A DNA stretch of 64,000 nt from Synergistaceae bacterium DZ-S4. GTDB taxonomy: Bacteria; Synergistota; Synergistia; Synergistales; Synergistaceae. Below, piece by piece: positions 40,277 to 48,666 of this stretch (its first letter is position 1; every line of letters starts with the position of its first letter). Made by a program: the position numbers and the translations under genes. The notes under the pieces are model-generated. The model worked only from the letters and a program-made list of their open reading frames with translations. It made no database searches and had not been told where the DNA came from. The stretch lies in assembly GCA_025943965.1 (NCBI GenBank), contig JAPCWD010000005.1:91082-155081 (forward strand), read 5' to 3'.

Positions 40277-42592
40277 CTACTTCAATGCCAGCTGGAAGAC
40301 GGTCGACATTTTTGAGACATAGTGTATCTTCATGCCTGACTTGATCCAGTCGCCAAGCTCATCTACGTCCGATTTGTTGTCTTCGGGCAGTATCAGTTTT
40401 TTTATGCCAAGTCTTTTTGCAGCAAGCACTTTTTCCCTTACTCCGCCGATGGGGAGTACGTTGCCGTGGAGAGTCATCTCGCCGGTCATTGCATAGGAAG
40501 CGTCTACCTTTCTGCCTGTCAGTGCCGAACAGAGCGAAAGGGCAAGCGTGATCCCCGCTGACGGTCCGTCTTTGGGAACAGCGCCTTCCGGAACATGGAT
40601 GTGGATGTCTTTTTTCTTCCAGTCAATGTTTTCAATGCCGAAGGCCGGTGCGTTGGATCTGAGATAGGCAAGGGCGGTCTGTGCGGATTCCTGCATAATA
40701 TCACCAAGGTTTCCCGTGTAGGAGACGTTTCCGCTGCCCTCCATCACGGCAGACTCAATAAGGATGACAGACCCTCCTGTCTCGGTCCATGCAAGGCCGA
40801 GCGCCGTTCCTAGGGGGTCTTCATTTGGAATGCGAGTGGTATGGAGTTTCGGTGCTCCAAGCATCTTTTTCATGATGTCCTTTGTGATCCTTATCGTTCT
40901 CCCTGCCTCATCCGCAGTTGAAGAATTTGCCATCTCAGCCGCCACTTTCCTTGCGAGCTTGGAAAGCTGCCTGTCAAGATTTCTTACCCCGGCCTCCATA
41001 GTGTATGCGGTTATGATGTTCCTTATCGTAGCTTCAGGTACGGTCATATTTTTTGCGGTAAGCCCGTGTTCCTTAAGTATCCTGGGCAGCAGGTGCTTTT
41101 TTGCGATATTGACCTTCTCCTCGGCAACATAGCCGGGAAGCGGTATTATCTCCATCCTGTCAAGGAGCGGCCTTGGTATGGTGCCTGTGCTGTTGGCAGT
41201 CGTTATGAACATGACCTTGCTCAGGTCAAAGGATATCTCGAGAAAATTGTCGGTAAAACTGCAGTTCTGTTCGGGGTCAAGCACCTCAAGCAGGGCTGCC
41301 GCAGGGTCTCCCCTGAAGTCATTCCCGATCTTGTCTATCTCGTCCATAAGCAGTACAGGGTTGTTGGTCCCGGCGGCCTTGATCTTCTGTACTATCCTTC
41401 CCGGGAGCGCTCCTACATAAGTCCTCCTGTGGCCCCGTATCTCAGCTTCGTCACGGAGTCCTCCCAGCGACATGTTCACAAATTTTCTGCCCATCGTCCT
41501 TGCGATAGACTTGCCCAGGGAAGTTTTTCCGACTCCCGGAGGTCCGACAAAGCAGAGCACCTGTGCCCTCATGTTGTCCGCAGCGAGTTTTCTCACAGCA
41601 AGGAACTCAAGTATGCGCTCCTTGACCTCGTCGAGGCCGTAATGGTCTTCTTCAAGAACTTTTCTGGCGTCCTTCAGGTTCAGGTGGTCCTCCGAGGATA
41701 CGTTCCAGGGAAGATCCAGAAGCCACTCAATGTAGGTCCTGGAAACCGTCGCCTCGGGAGATATCGGTGCCATGCGCGCGTAGCGTTCAAGTTCGCGCAT
41801 AACTTTTTCCCTCGCCTCTTCAGGAAGCTCAGTATTCTCCGCTCTTGAGCGAAGCTCTTCCGTTTCTGAGAGGGGGCTGTCCTCACCCAGTTCCTGCTGT
41901 ATGATCTTCAGCTGTTCTCTGAGGTAGTACTGTTTCTGCCCCTTGTCCATCTCGTTCCTTACCTTATCCTGAATGTCATGCTCCATCTTCAGGAATTCGT
42001 TCTCTCTCATCAGGATGGCAAGAAGCCTGCGAAGCCTTTCGATAAGGTCAGGAGTCTCTAGCAGCTTCTGCTTGTCCTGATGCTTTAAAAGGCTGTGTGA
42101 TGCAACTATATCAGCGAAAAGGTCAGTATCCTCGATGTTTTCTGCAGAATGAGAGACCTCATCAGGCAGCTTGAGATTGAGCCTTACGTATTGTTCAAAC
42201 TCTGTCAGGACAGCCCTGCGAAGGGCTTCTGCCTGGTTTGTATAGGAGGTGTTGGTCGAGGGGATCTTCTCGATCTCCGCCTCAAGAAAACTGTCGCCTG
42301 ATATGAAGTGGACCGCTCTGCATCTCCATCCGCCTTCAAGCACTGCTTTTATCGTTCCGTCGGGCATGCGTACAGTCTGGAGAATTTTGCACAGGGTCCC
42401 TACGGTGTTTAGGTCATCGGGATCAGGGTTCTCGATCTGTGAATTTTTCTGGGCCGTGATAAAAACAAGATGTCCCCTTATGTTGGCCTCTTCAAGCGCA
42501 CGCGCCGACCGGGGCCTTCCCACGAAAAGCGGAGCTATGACTCCCGGGAAAACTACCATATCCCTTACGGGAACAACAGGATGGATGTGCAT
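40277..42592 (-). CDS. lon: ATP-dependent protease Lon
   Basis: 771 residues. N-terminal substrate-binding domain (about 1-200), AAA+ module with Walker A GPPGVGKTSLGKSIA and Walker B NPVLLMDEIDKIG, and the serine-lysine protease domain with catalytic Ser in PKDGPSAGITLA and Lys in VREKVLAAKRLG. Typical LonA length. Directly follows clpX with a 3-base gap, in the tig-clpP-clpX-lon cluster. Confidence 0.97.
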   Translation of the reverse strand: MHIHPVVPVRDMVVFPGVIAPLFVGRPRSARALEEANIRGHLVFITAQKNSQIENPDPDDLNTVGTLCKILQTVRMPDGTIKAVLEGGWRCRAVHFISGDSFLEAEIEKIPSTNTSYTNQAEALRRAVLTEFEQYVRLNLKLPDEVSHSAENIEDTDLFADIVASHSLLKHQDKQKLLETPDLIERLRRLLAILMRENEFLKMEHDIQDKVRNEMDKGQKQYYLREQLKIIQQELGEDSPLSETEELRSRAENTELPEEAREKVMRELERYARMAPISPEATVSRTYIEWLLDLPWNVSSEDHLNLKDARKVLEEDHYGLDEVKERILEFLAVRKLAADNMRAQVLCFVGPPGVGKTSLGKSIARTMGRKFVNMSLGGLRDEAEIRGHRRTYVGALPGRIVQKIKAAGTNNPVLLMDEIDKIGNDFRGDPAAALLEVLDPEQNCSFTDNFLEISFDLSKVMFITTANSTGTIPRPLLDRMEIIPLPGYVAEEKVNIAKKHLLPRILKEHGLTAKNMTVPEATIRNIITAYTMEAGVRNLDRQLSKLARKVAAEMANSSTADEAGRTIRITKDIMKKMLGAPKLHTTRIPNEDPLGTALGLAWTETGGSVILIESAVMEGSGNVSYTGNLGDIMQESAQTALAYLRSNAPAFGIENIDWKKKDIHIHVPEGAVPKDGPSAGITLALSLCSALTGRKVDASYAMTGEMTLHGNVLPIGGVREKVLAAKRLGIKKLILPEDNKSDVDELGDWIKSGMKIHYVSKMSTVFQLALK

Positions 42593-42595
42593 GGA

Positions 42596-43909
42596 TCAGA
42601 CAGCCTCTTTCTCGTCTTTTGAAGAACGGATGGGTTTTTCCAGTCCGTTCACAACGTCTTTTGTAACGGTGAGACTTTTTATGCCCGAAGACTTTTCCGG
42701 AAGCTCGTATTGCATGTCAAGCATAAGGGACTCAAGAATGGTCCGAAGTCCCCTGGCGCCGGTATTGAGTTTCGCTCCTTTTTCTGCGATAGTGTGAACG
42801 GCGTCGTCAGTGAAGACCAGTTCTATCCCTTCCAGAGAGAACAGCTTCCTGTACTGCTTGAGAGGCGCATTCTTCGGTTCAAGGAGTATCCTTATCAAAG
42901 CCTCTTCAGTGAGGGCTTCAAGTGCTACCAGGACAGGCAGCCTTCCGATGAACTCTGGTATGAAGCCGTACGAGCGCAGGTCGTCGGGCTGAAGCTGCTT
43001 CAGCAGTTCATAGGAGGCATCTTTATTCAGGTTCGTAGTCAGGTCCCCGCCGAAACCAAGGGACTTCTGGGTCGTCCTCTTCGCAATGATTTTTTCGAGT
43101 CCGTCAAATGCCCCTCCGCAGATGAAGAGGATGTTGCTTGTGTCCATAGGTATCATTTCCTGGCTTGGATGCTTGCGCCCTCCCTTGGGTGGGATATTTG
43201 CCACAGTGCCCTCTATTATCTTGAGGAGAGCCTGCTGCACTCCTTCTCCGGAGACGTCCCGGGTTATTGAGACCGATTCGGATTTTCTTGATATTTTGTC
43301 GATCTCATCGATGTAGATGATGCCCCTCTGAGCTGCGGCAATGTCAAAATCCGCAGCCTGCAGAAGCCGCAGCAGTATATTTTCAACGTCTTCGCCAACG
43401 TAACCCGCCTCAGTAAGCGTAGTGGCGTCAGTCATAGCAAAGGGAACGTTGAGCATCTTTGCCAGCGTCTGGGCAAGAAGTGTCTTTCCGCACCCCGTAG
43501 GGCCAACCAGCAAAACGTTGCTCTTGGGCAGTTCCACTTCATCATCCGAGGATACGTTGGTTATTCTCTGATAATGGTTGTACACTGCGACAGAGAGGAC
43601 TTTTTTTGCATGATCCTGCCCTATTACATACTGATCAAGAAATTCCTTTATCTCCTTAGGTTTTGGCAGCTTTTCGAAAACAGGAACTGAAGAGTAATCC
43701 TGCTTCACCTTTCCGGCGGCATTTTCCATGAAAGATGGCGCCGACTTTTCATCCCTGAGTATCACATTGCATAGCTGGATGCAGTCAGAACAGATAAATG
43801 TATTTGCAGGGCCGGCGATTAGCTTGGACACCTCGTCCTGGCTCTTGCCGCAGAAGGAGCATCTGGGCTTTCTGCGGTTATTTTCCTTGTTTTGGTTTTT
43901 GTCGTACAT
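42596..43909 (-). CDS. clpX: ClpX, ATP-dependent specificity subunit of ClpXP
   Basis: 437 residues. N-terminal C4 zinc-binding domain ([15 protein letters not shown]...CSDCIQLC, about 17-47), AAA+ domain with [15 protein letters not shown] and [11 protein letters not shown], and sensor 2 region with GARGLRTI. Contains the IGF-like loop (KSLGFGGD) for ClpP docking. Between clpP and lon. Confidence 0.97.
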   Translation of the reverse strand: MYDKNQNKENNRRKPRCSFCGKSQDEVSKLIAGPANTFICSDCIQLCNVILRDEKSAPSFMENAAGKVKQDYSSVPVFEKLPKPKEIKEFLDQYVIGQDHAKKVLSVAVYNHYQRITNVSSDDEVELPKSNVLLVGPTGCGKTLLAQTLAKMLNVPFAMTDATTLTEAGYVGEDVENILLRLLQAADFDIAAAQRGIIYIDEIDKISRKSESVSITRDVSGEGVQQALLKIIEGTVANIPPKGGRKHPSQEMIPMDTSNILFICGGAFDGLEKIIAKRTTQKSLGFGGDLTTNLNKDASYELLKQLQPDDLRSYGFIPEFIGRLPVLVALEALTEEALIRILLEPKNAPLKQYRKLFSLEGIELVFTDDAVHTIAEKGAKLNTGARGLRTILESLMLDMQYELPEKSSGIKSLTVTKDVVNGLEKPIRSSKDEKEAV

Positions 43910-44017
43910 TATTACGCACCTCAGTCATATTAGCAGCATTGAAAAACTTATTGGCATACCTGCATATCAGAATCAGGGGACTCCTGTCGGAATCCCCCTA
44001 AAAACAGACCGCCTGAT

Positions 44018-44602
44018 TCAGCGTTTTTCTATTATCTTGTCGACTATTCCGTATTTTAACGCTTCTTCCGCCGACATGAAGTAATCTCTGTCCGTATCCT
44101 TTTCTATCACATCGAGGGGTTGTTTCGTGTGTTTTGCAAGGATACCGTTAAGCCTTTCTCTCGTATACAAAAGTTCCTTCGCATGTATCTGGATCTCAGT
44201 TGCCTGTCCCTGTGCTCCGCCAGAAGGCTGATGGATCATTATTCTCGAATTCGGGAGGGCTATCCTCTTACCATCGGCTCCTGCCGCGAGGAGAAATGAG
44301 CCCATGCTGGCCGCGAGGCCCGTGCATATCGTTGAGACAGCAGGCTTGATGTACTGCATAGTGTCGTATATGGCCAGTCCCGCGGAGACAACGCCCCCCG
44401 GGCTGTTGATGTAAAGGAATACATCTTTCTCCGGGTCTTCACTCTCAAGGAAGAGAAGCTGCGCAACTATCAGGTTTGCTACATCATCATTGATAGCGCT
44501 GCCCAGGAAAATTATCCTGTCCTTCAAAAGCCTGCTGTAGATATCGTAAGAACGCTCTCCCCTGCCTGTCTGTTCTACTACCATGGGTATCAGTTGTGAC
44601 AA
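44018..44602 (-). CDS. clpP: ClpP, proteolytic subunit of ClpXP
   Basis: 194 residues, serine protease with triad Ser in [14 protein letters not shown], His in [16 protein letters not shown] and a downstream Asp (DRDYFMS). Tetradecameric chamber. Order tig-clpP-clpX-lon is preserved. Length is normal and no propeptide is evident beyond the first residues. Confidence 0.98.
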   Translation of the reverse strand: MSQLIPMVVEQTGRGERSYDIYSRLLKDRIIFLGSAINDDVANLIVAQLLFLESEDPEKDVFLYINSPGGVVSAGLAIYDTMQYIKPAVSTICTGLAASMGSFLLAAGADGKRIALPNSRIMIHQPSGGAQGQATEIQIHAKELLYTRERLNGILAKHTKQPLDVIEKDTDRDYFMSAEEALKYGIVDKIIEKR

Positions 44603-44646
44603 TTTATTCGCTCCCTTTCTGATAATTTACGATTGGGAATAAAATA

Positions 44647-46008
44647 TTATTTATTCTCTTTATCTTCCTCTGAAACTGTTTTGTCTTCCTCTGTCTCCCT
44701 GACCTTTACCTTCGTGATGAGGAAATCGACTGCCTTGCGGCTGCGTATCTTCTCTGCGAGTTCAAAGAGCCTGTCCCTATCATTGAATATGTAATCATGG
44801 AGTTTCTTGGGGTCGATCCTCGAGCTGATCGCCAAGCGGTTGATCTCCGCATCAAGTTCTTCCGGAGTCCACTGAATATCGTTTGCGTCGGCAATGGCTT
44901 CAAGAACGAGGGCTCTTTTTACGACGACTCTTGCAGCCTGATCAAGTTCATTCTCATAACTCTCTTTGTCCATGCCGCTCTTTTCGAAGAACTCCTCCAT
45001 GTCCATTCCTGAGTCCTTCCTGATCTTCTGTGCCTGATCGGCTTTCATAGCTTCTTTCTGCCTTGTGATAAGAGTCTCCGGAAGCTCGACATCTGAGAGG
45101 TCACAGAGTTTCCGGACAGCTGAATCCTTCAGGCTGTCAAGGCTGTGCTGCTCCGCGGCAGCTTTCAGCTGCGACATTACCTCTTCCTTGAATTCATCAA
45201 CAGTCTTGTGCCTGGACTGGGTCATCTCAACTACGGTCTCGTCCGTAAGTTCGGGAGTTATCCTTTTCATTATTCCAAGGACCTCTATCTCATAGCGCAT
45301 TTTCTTTCCTGCAAGATCCTTGTTCTGCGGGTCCTCCTCAACGGAAAACTCCACAGTGGCGGTATCTGCGGGCTTTTTGCCTATGATGGCCTCTACTACC
45401 TCGGGTCTCATGTTCTGCTGTCCAAGGTGGATCTCGGTCTTCTGGTCACTTTCAACAGGTGAAACATTGCCTTCAGGATCTACAACAGAGGAAGTGTATT
45501 TTACCGAAACGTAATCATCTCCGGTGATCTCTCTCTCTTCATAAGTTGGAGCGAGTTCACTGCGTGATTCTAAGAGACGGACTATGTTCTCGTCCCTCAT
45601 CTCTTCTGTGGCTTCAAAAAGGGTCTTCTCAGCTTCTATGGCCTCAATGTCAGGGAGGGTGACATCAGGGGTGACCTCAAATGTCGCCTGCAGTACAAAT
45701 GGTTCGCCTTCCTTAAGGTCGCCCGGTTCAAGTCTGGGCTCAGCGATAAGGTTGAGTTCATATTCTTCTATCATCTTATCGATTGCTTCCGGGACAATTT
45801 TTTCCAAAGCTTCTGCGCAGATGCCCTTCATGCCGAAATAGAGCTCGATCGTCCTGCGGGGTACGTGTCCCTTGCGGAAACCTTTGATGTTTGCCTTCTT
45901 CGACAGATCCTTTATCGTTTTATCTATTGCATTATTGACCTGTTCTGCATCGAACTCGGCCTTCAGAACGATAATATTTTTTTCCTGCGAAACTACCTCT
46001 GTCTTCAA
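44647..46008 (-). CDS. tig: Trigger factor
   Basis: 453 residues. Ribosome-binding N-terminus with KKANIKGFRKGHVPRRTIE (signature GFRxGxxP), a PPIase (FKBP-like) middle domain from about 150 to 245, and a helical C-terminal chaperone cradle ending with a charged EED/KEN tail. The start is TTG 46008, with AAAGGGG about 9 bases upstream. First gene of the proteostasis operon; promoter at 46056-46084. Confidence 0.95.
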   Translation of the reverse strand: MKTEVVSQEKNIIVLKAEFDAEQVNNAIDKTIKDLSKKANIKGFRKGHVPRRTIELYFGMKGICAEALEKIVPEAIDKMIEEYELNLIAEPRLEPGDLKEGEPFVLQATFEVTPDVTLPDIEAIEAEKTLFEATEEMRDENIVRLLESRSELAPTYEEREITGDDYVSVKYTSSVVDPEGNVSPVESDQKTEIHLGQQNMRPEVVEAIIGKKPADTATVEFSVEEDPQNKDLAGKKMRYEIEVLGIMKRITPELTDETVVEMTQSRHKTVDEFKEEVMSQLKAAAEQHSLDSLKDSAVRKLCDLSDVELPETLITRQKEAMKADQAQKIRKDSGMDMEEFFEKSGMDKESYENELDQAARVVVKRALVLEAIADANDIQWTPEELDAEINRLAISSRIDPKKLHDYIFNDRDRLFELAEKIRSRKAVDFLITKVKVRETEEDKTVSEEDKENK

Positions 46009-46055
46009 TTTGTACTTCCCCTTTCAGTTTGCCTTTTGCTGACAATAACCGTGAT

Positions 46056-46084
46056 ATTCTACCACAGAGCCATAAATGGCACAA
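46056..46084 (-). promoter_or_regulatory. Promoter of the tig-clpP-clpX-lon operon
   Basis: Minus strand: -35 TTGTGC (46084-46079), 17-base spacer, -10 TAGAAT (46061-46056). I see no heat-shock CIRCE repeat (TTAGCACTC-N9-GAGTGCTAA) near it. Confidence 0.6.
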
Positions 46085-46109
46085 CATCGTCCGGACTCTA
46101 TCCCTTATA

Positions 46110-46147
46110 GCATAACACCTTCACATATATCAGTGAAGGTGTTATGC
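46110..46147. repeat. 15-bp perfect inverted repeat between nitroreductase and tig
   Basis: GCATAACACCTTCAC (46110-46124) and its exact complement (46133-46147), 8-base AT loop. No T-run on either strand, so it is not a normal intrinsic terminator; it may be a Rho-independent-like 3-prime stabiliser of the nitroreductase mRNA or an operator for tig, which starts 50 bases away. Confidence 0.7.
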
Positions 46148-46184
46148 GCTCAGGTTTAAATTTTCAAAACTCATGCTCCGGGCT

Positions 46185-46787
46185 TTATCTGTGAATCTTT
46201 ATCCTCTCTTCGAGAGGCATTACCTCTTTTTCTCCCAGGTCGTCTGTGGGCTTGCCGAAAGGCATCTGAGCAAGCAGCTTCCACTTTACGGGGATGTCCC
46301 ATTCCCGTTTCACCGAATCATCAATTACAGGGTTATAATGCTGCAGCGAAGCACCGAGACCCTCGGCCGAGAGTGCTGTCCATATTACGAACTGATGCAT
46401 GCCTGCGGAATGGTCGGACCAAACAGGGAAGTTGTCTTTGTAAAGGGGGAATCTCTCCTGAAGGCCTTCAACCACACTCATGTCTTCGAAAAATAAAAGA
46501 GTGCCGTAACCGCTCCTGAATGAGCCGTCTATCTTTTCTTCAGTCTTTTTGAATGCTTCAGCCGGAACTATCTTTCTCAGCTCGTCCTTTACAATGTCCC
46601 AAAGCCTGTCGCTCTGTCCGCCAAAAAGAACTACTACCCTTGCAGTCTGTGAGTTGAAAGCTGATGGTGTATGCGTTACAGCCTCTTTGACTATTTCAAT
46701 GACCTTCTCTTCGCTGACGATCTTTTCTTTGGAAAGGCCATAATGAGTCCTTCTCGTTTTGACTGCATCAAAAAACTTATTCTCCAC
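46185..46787 (-). CDS. Nitroreductase-family flavoprotein
   Basis: 200 residues from GTG 46787, chosen because GGAGGGATC is 4-6 bases upstream; an ORF extending to 46847 adds residues without a ribosome site. FMN-binding NADH-dependent reductase: FFDAVKTRRTHYG at the start, PSAFNSQTARVVVL (FMN binding), and the C-terminal EGLGASLQHYNPVID. The family reduces nitro compounds, quinones or flavins, and the substrate is unknown. Monocistronic between tRNA-Gly and tig. Confidence 0.86.
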   Translation of the reverse strand: MENKFFDAVKTRRTHYGLSKEKIVSEEKVIEIVKEAVTHTPSAFNSQTARVVVLFGGQSDRLWDIVKDELRKIVPAEAFKKTEEKIDGSFRSGYGTLLFFEDMSVVEGLQERFPLYKDNFPVWSDHSAGMHQFVIWTALSAEGLGASLQHYNPVIDDSVKREWDIPVKWKLLAQMPFGKPTDDLGEKEVMPLEERIKIHR

Positions 46788-46945
46788 ACTGATCCCTCCA
46801 GTATCAATTGATCTCTTTGACGAAGATCCGCACAAAAAGACTGACAATAATTTTATATATCTAACATTCCTAATATATCATTATTAAAAAATTAAAACAC
46901 TTGTAATTTTGCCTATTGTTGGATATAGGAGAGGATCGGTATCAT

Positions 46946-46970
46946 GAGCATCAGCTTCCCAAGCTGATGC
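46946..46970 (+). repeat. Copy of the tRNA-Gly(CCC) anticodon arm, inverted, forming a 10-bp hairpin
   Basis: The 22 bases 46946-46967 on the plus strand are identical to the anticodon-arm region of the tRNA-Gly (minus strand, 47079-47058), including the CCC anticodon. A further 3 bases extend it into a perfect hairpin: 10-bp stem 46948-46957/46961-46970 with loop CCC. It lies 55 bases beyond the tRNA terminator. Identity is direct observation; its role is unknown. Confidence 0.85.
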
Positions 46971-46983
46971 CCGGCAGCGCAGT

Positions 46984-47014
46984 AAAAAAGGATCCCCCGC
47001 TGCTGCAGGGGATC
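46984..47014 (-). terminator. Terminator of the tRNA-Gly gene
   Basis: Stem GATCCCC (46991-46997) / GGGGATC (47008-47014), 10-base loop, then TCCTTTTTT on the minus strand. Ends tRNA transcription 10 bases past the CCA end. Confidence 0.88.
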
Positions 47015-47024
47015 TCAGATTTTC

Positions 47025-47100
47025 TGGAGCGGACAACGGGATTCGGACCCGCGACCCTCAGCTTGGGAAGCTGATGCTCTACCAACTGAGCTATGTCCGC
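47025..47100 (-). tRNA. tRNA-Gly (anticodon CCC)
   Basis: 76 bases including an encoded CCA (47027-47025). Acceptor stem GCGGACA pairs with TGTCCGC perfectly; D arm AGCTCAGTTGGTAGAGC; anticodon stem TCAGC/GCTGA with loop TTCCCAA, so the anticodon CCC reads GGG; T arm with GGTCCGAATCC. Discriminator is T. Single tRNA gene with its own promoter (47122-47150) and terminator. Confidence 0.97.
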
Positions 47101-47121
47101 ATTATTCGGTGAACGTGGGTT

Positions 47122-47150
47122 ATTATAGCCTCCATATTTTCATTTGGCAA
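47122..47150 (-). promoter_or_regulatory. Promoter of tRNA-Gly
   Basis: Minus strand: -35 TTGCCA (47150-47145), 17-base spacer, perfect -10 TATAAT (47127-47122), about 15-20 bases before the tRNA 5-prime end. Near-consensus, as is usual for stable RNA genes. Confidence 0.8.
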
Positions 47151-47168
47151 CATGAAAAGAGACCTGAC

Positions 47169-48665
47169 TTACTCGGAAAACTTCTCCTTGTTGACCCAGG
47201 GTTTCTGCAGCTCCCTTTTTTCAAGGTCATCCGGAGTCCTGGATGCCCATCCGCCTCCGAGTGCCGTATAGAGGTCAACTATCGAGTTCAGGCTGTCTGA
47301 TCTGCTGCCCTCAAGCTGCAGCTGGACAGACAACAGTTCCCTCTCTGCATCCAGCAGGTCTATCTGGCTTGATATCCCGTCTGTGTAGCGAATATTTGCA
47401 AGCTCGTATGCCCTCATCTGCACCTTTTGCTGTTCTTCGAGGAGGGCAAGTATCTGTTGAGTTTTAGCCTGTGTATTGATGCAGTTCATCGTCTCTTCAA
47501 AGGCTGTCTGCACAGTTTTATAGTATGCCGACCATGCCTGCTGAGCTGCGGCTTCGGCCTGAGCCGCCCTTGCAGATAGTTTCCCGGCGTTGAAAATCGG
47601 GACAAAGACCTGTGCCGCAAGTGACCAGCCGGTGGCCCCGGTGAAAAGGTCCGAAGGTTCATTTACCGCCCTGCCGGGGTTGCCTATCAGACCGTCAAAG
47701 GAGAGGGTAGGATACTGCCCTGCTCTCGCGGATCCCAGGTTGGCAAGCGCGGTCCTGTAGTTCTGTTCCGCGGTCTTAACATCGGGCCTGTAAAGGAGCA
47801 TCTCTGCAGGTATGCCTACGGGAACGGAAGGAGGCACGGGAAGTTCATCAAGTTCAAGTCCTCTCGGGATATCTCTGGCTATAAAATCTTTCGGTTCCCT
47901 GCCCATCAGGACAAGAAGGCCGTTTTCATATTTCCCGAGGGCGATCTCAAGCTTATTGACCTGTACCGCTGAAGATGCGGCAAGAGATTCGCTCCTTCTG
48001 AGTTCAAGCTCGCTTATCCTGCCGTTTTCATAGAGTACCTTGTTCAGCTCGACGGTCTTTCTCTGCGTATCCAGGGTGTCCCTTGCTACTGTAAGCTGTC
48101 TGTCAGTCCCTCTGAGAGAAAAATATGTCTTTGCAACCTGAGACGCCAGCGCCAGTCTTACGCTGTTTTTGGCTGATTCCGCGGCAAGTATGCTCTCTTT
48201 TGCAGCCCTTGCAGCTTTCTGAAGCTTTCCCCACAGGTCGGCCTCGTAGTTGGCGGCGCCCAGGCCGTATAGCATGTTCTGTTCGTTCAGGTCATTCGTC
48301 ATGCCCACCTTTGTATAAGTGCGGGTCGCATCGACCTCTGCTCCAATGTTGGGTCTCTGGTTGCCCCGGGCCTCCCTGAAAAAAGCCCTGGCCTGCTGGA
48401 CCCTGGCAAGAGCGGTCTCGAGGTCTCTGTTCCTGGCAAAGGCCTCGTTGATGCATTTATTCAGGACAGGCTCATTGAATGAGATCCACCATGCAAAGTC
48501 CGGCGTCACAGAGTCAGGGCTCCCTGTGCCTTTTACATCATCAGAGAGCGTTATCTCGTATGCGGCAGGAATATCGTAGGGGTCCGGCGCCTTGACCTCA
48601 GGACCAAGGTTTATATGGAAGAACGAGCCTACAAAAAGTGCGGCAAGAAGCGCGCTTGCAGTCAT
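47169..48665 (-). CDS. Outer-membrane efflux channel (TolC/OprM family)
   Basis: 498 residues. Signal peptide at the N-terminus (MTASALLAALFVGSFF); no lipobox Cys is seen, unlike OprM. Two outer-membrane factor repeats of long helices with beta-strand pairs: DLETALARVQQARAFFREARGNQRPNIG, and GSARAGQYPTLSFDG; the helical repeats rich in Ala/Glu match OEP domains. Trimeric channel for the RND pump encoded just upstream (1-base gap). Its presence shows an outer membrane. Confidence 0.9.
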   Translation of the reverse strand: MTASALLAALFVGSFFHINLGPEVKAPDPYDIPAAYEITLSDDVKGTGSPDSVTPDFAWWISFNEPVLNKCINEAFARNRDLETALARVQQARAFFREARGNQRPNIGAEVDATRTYTKVGMTNDLNEQNMLYGLGAANYEADLWGKLQKAARAAKESILAAESAKNSVRLALASQVAKTYFSLRGTDRQLTVARDTLDTQRKTVELNKVLYENGRISELELRRSESLAASSAVQVNKLEIALGKYENGLLVLMGREPKDFIARDIPRGLELDELPVPPSVPVGIPAEMLLYRPDVKTAEQNYRTALANLGSARAGQYPTLSFDGLIGNPGRAVNEPSDLFTGATGWSLAAQVFVPIFNAGKLSARAAQAEAAAQQAWSAYYKTVQTAFEETMNCINTQAKTQQILALLEEQQKVQMRAYELANIRYTDGISSQIDLLDAERELLSVQLQLEGSRSDSLNSIVDLYTALGGGWASRTPDDLEKRELQKPWVNKEKFSE

Positions 48666-48666
48666 T

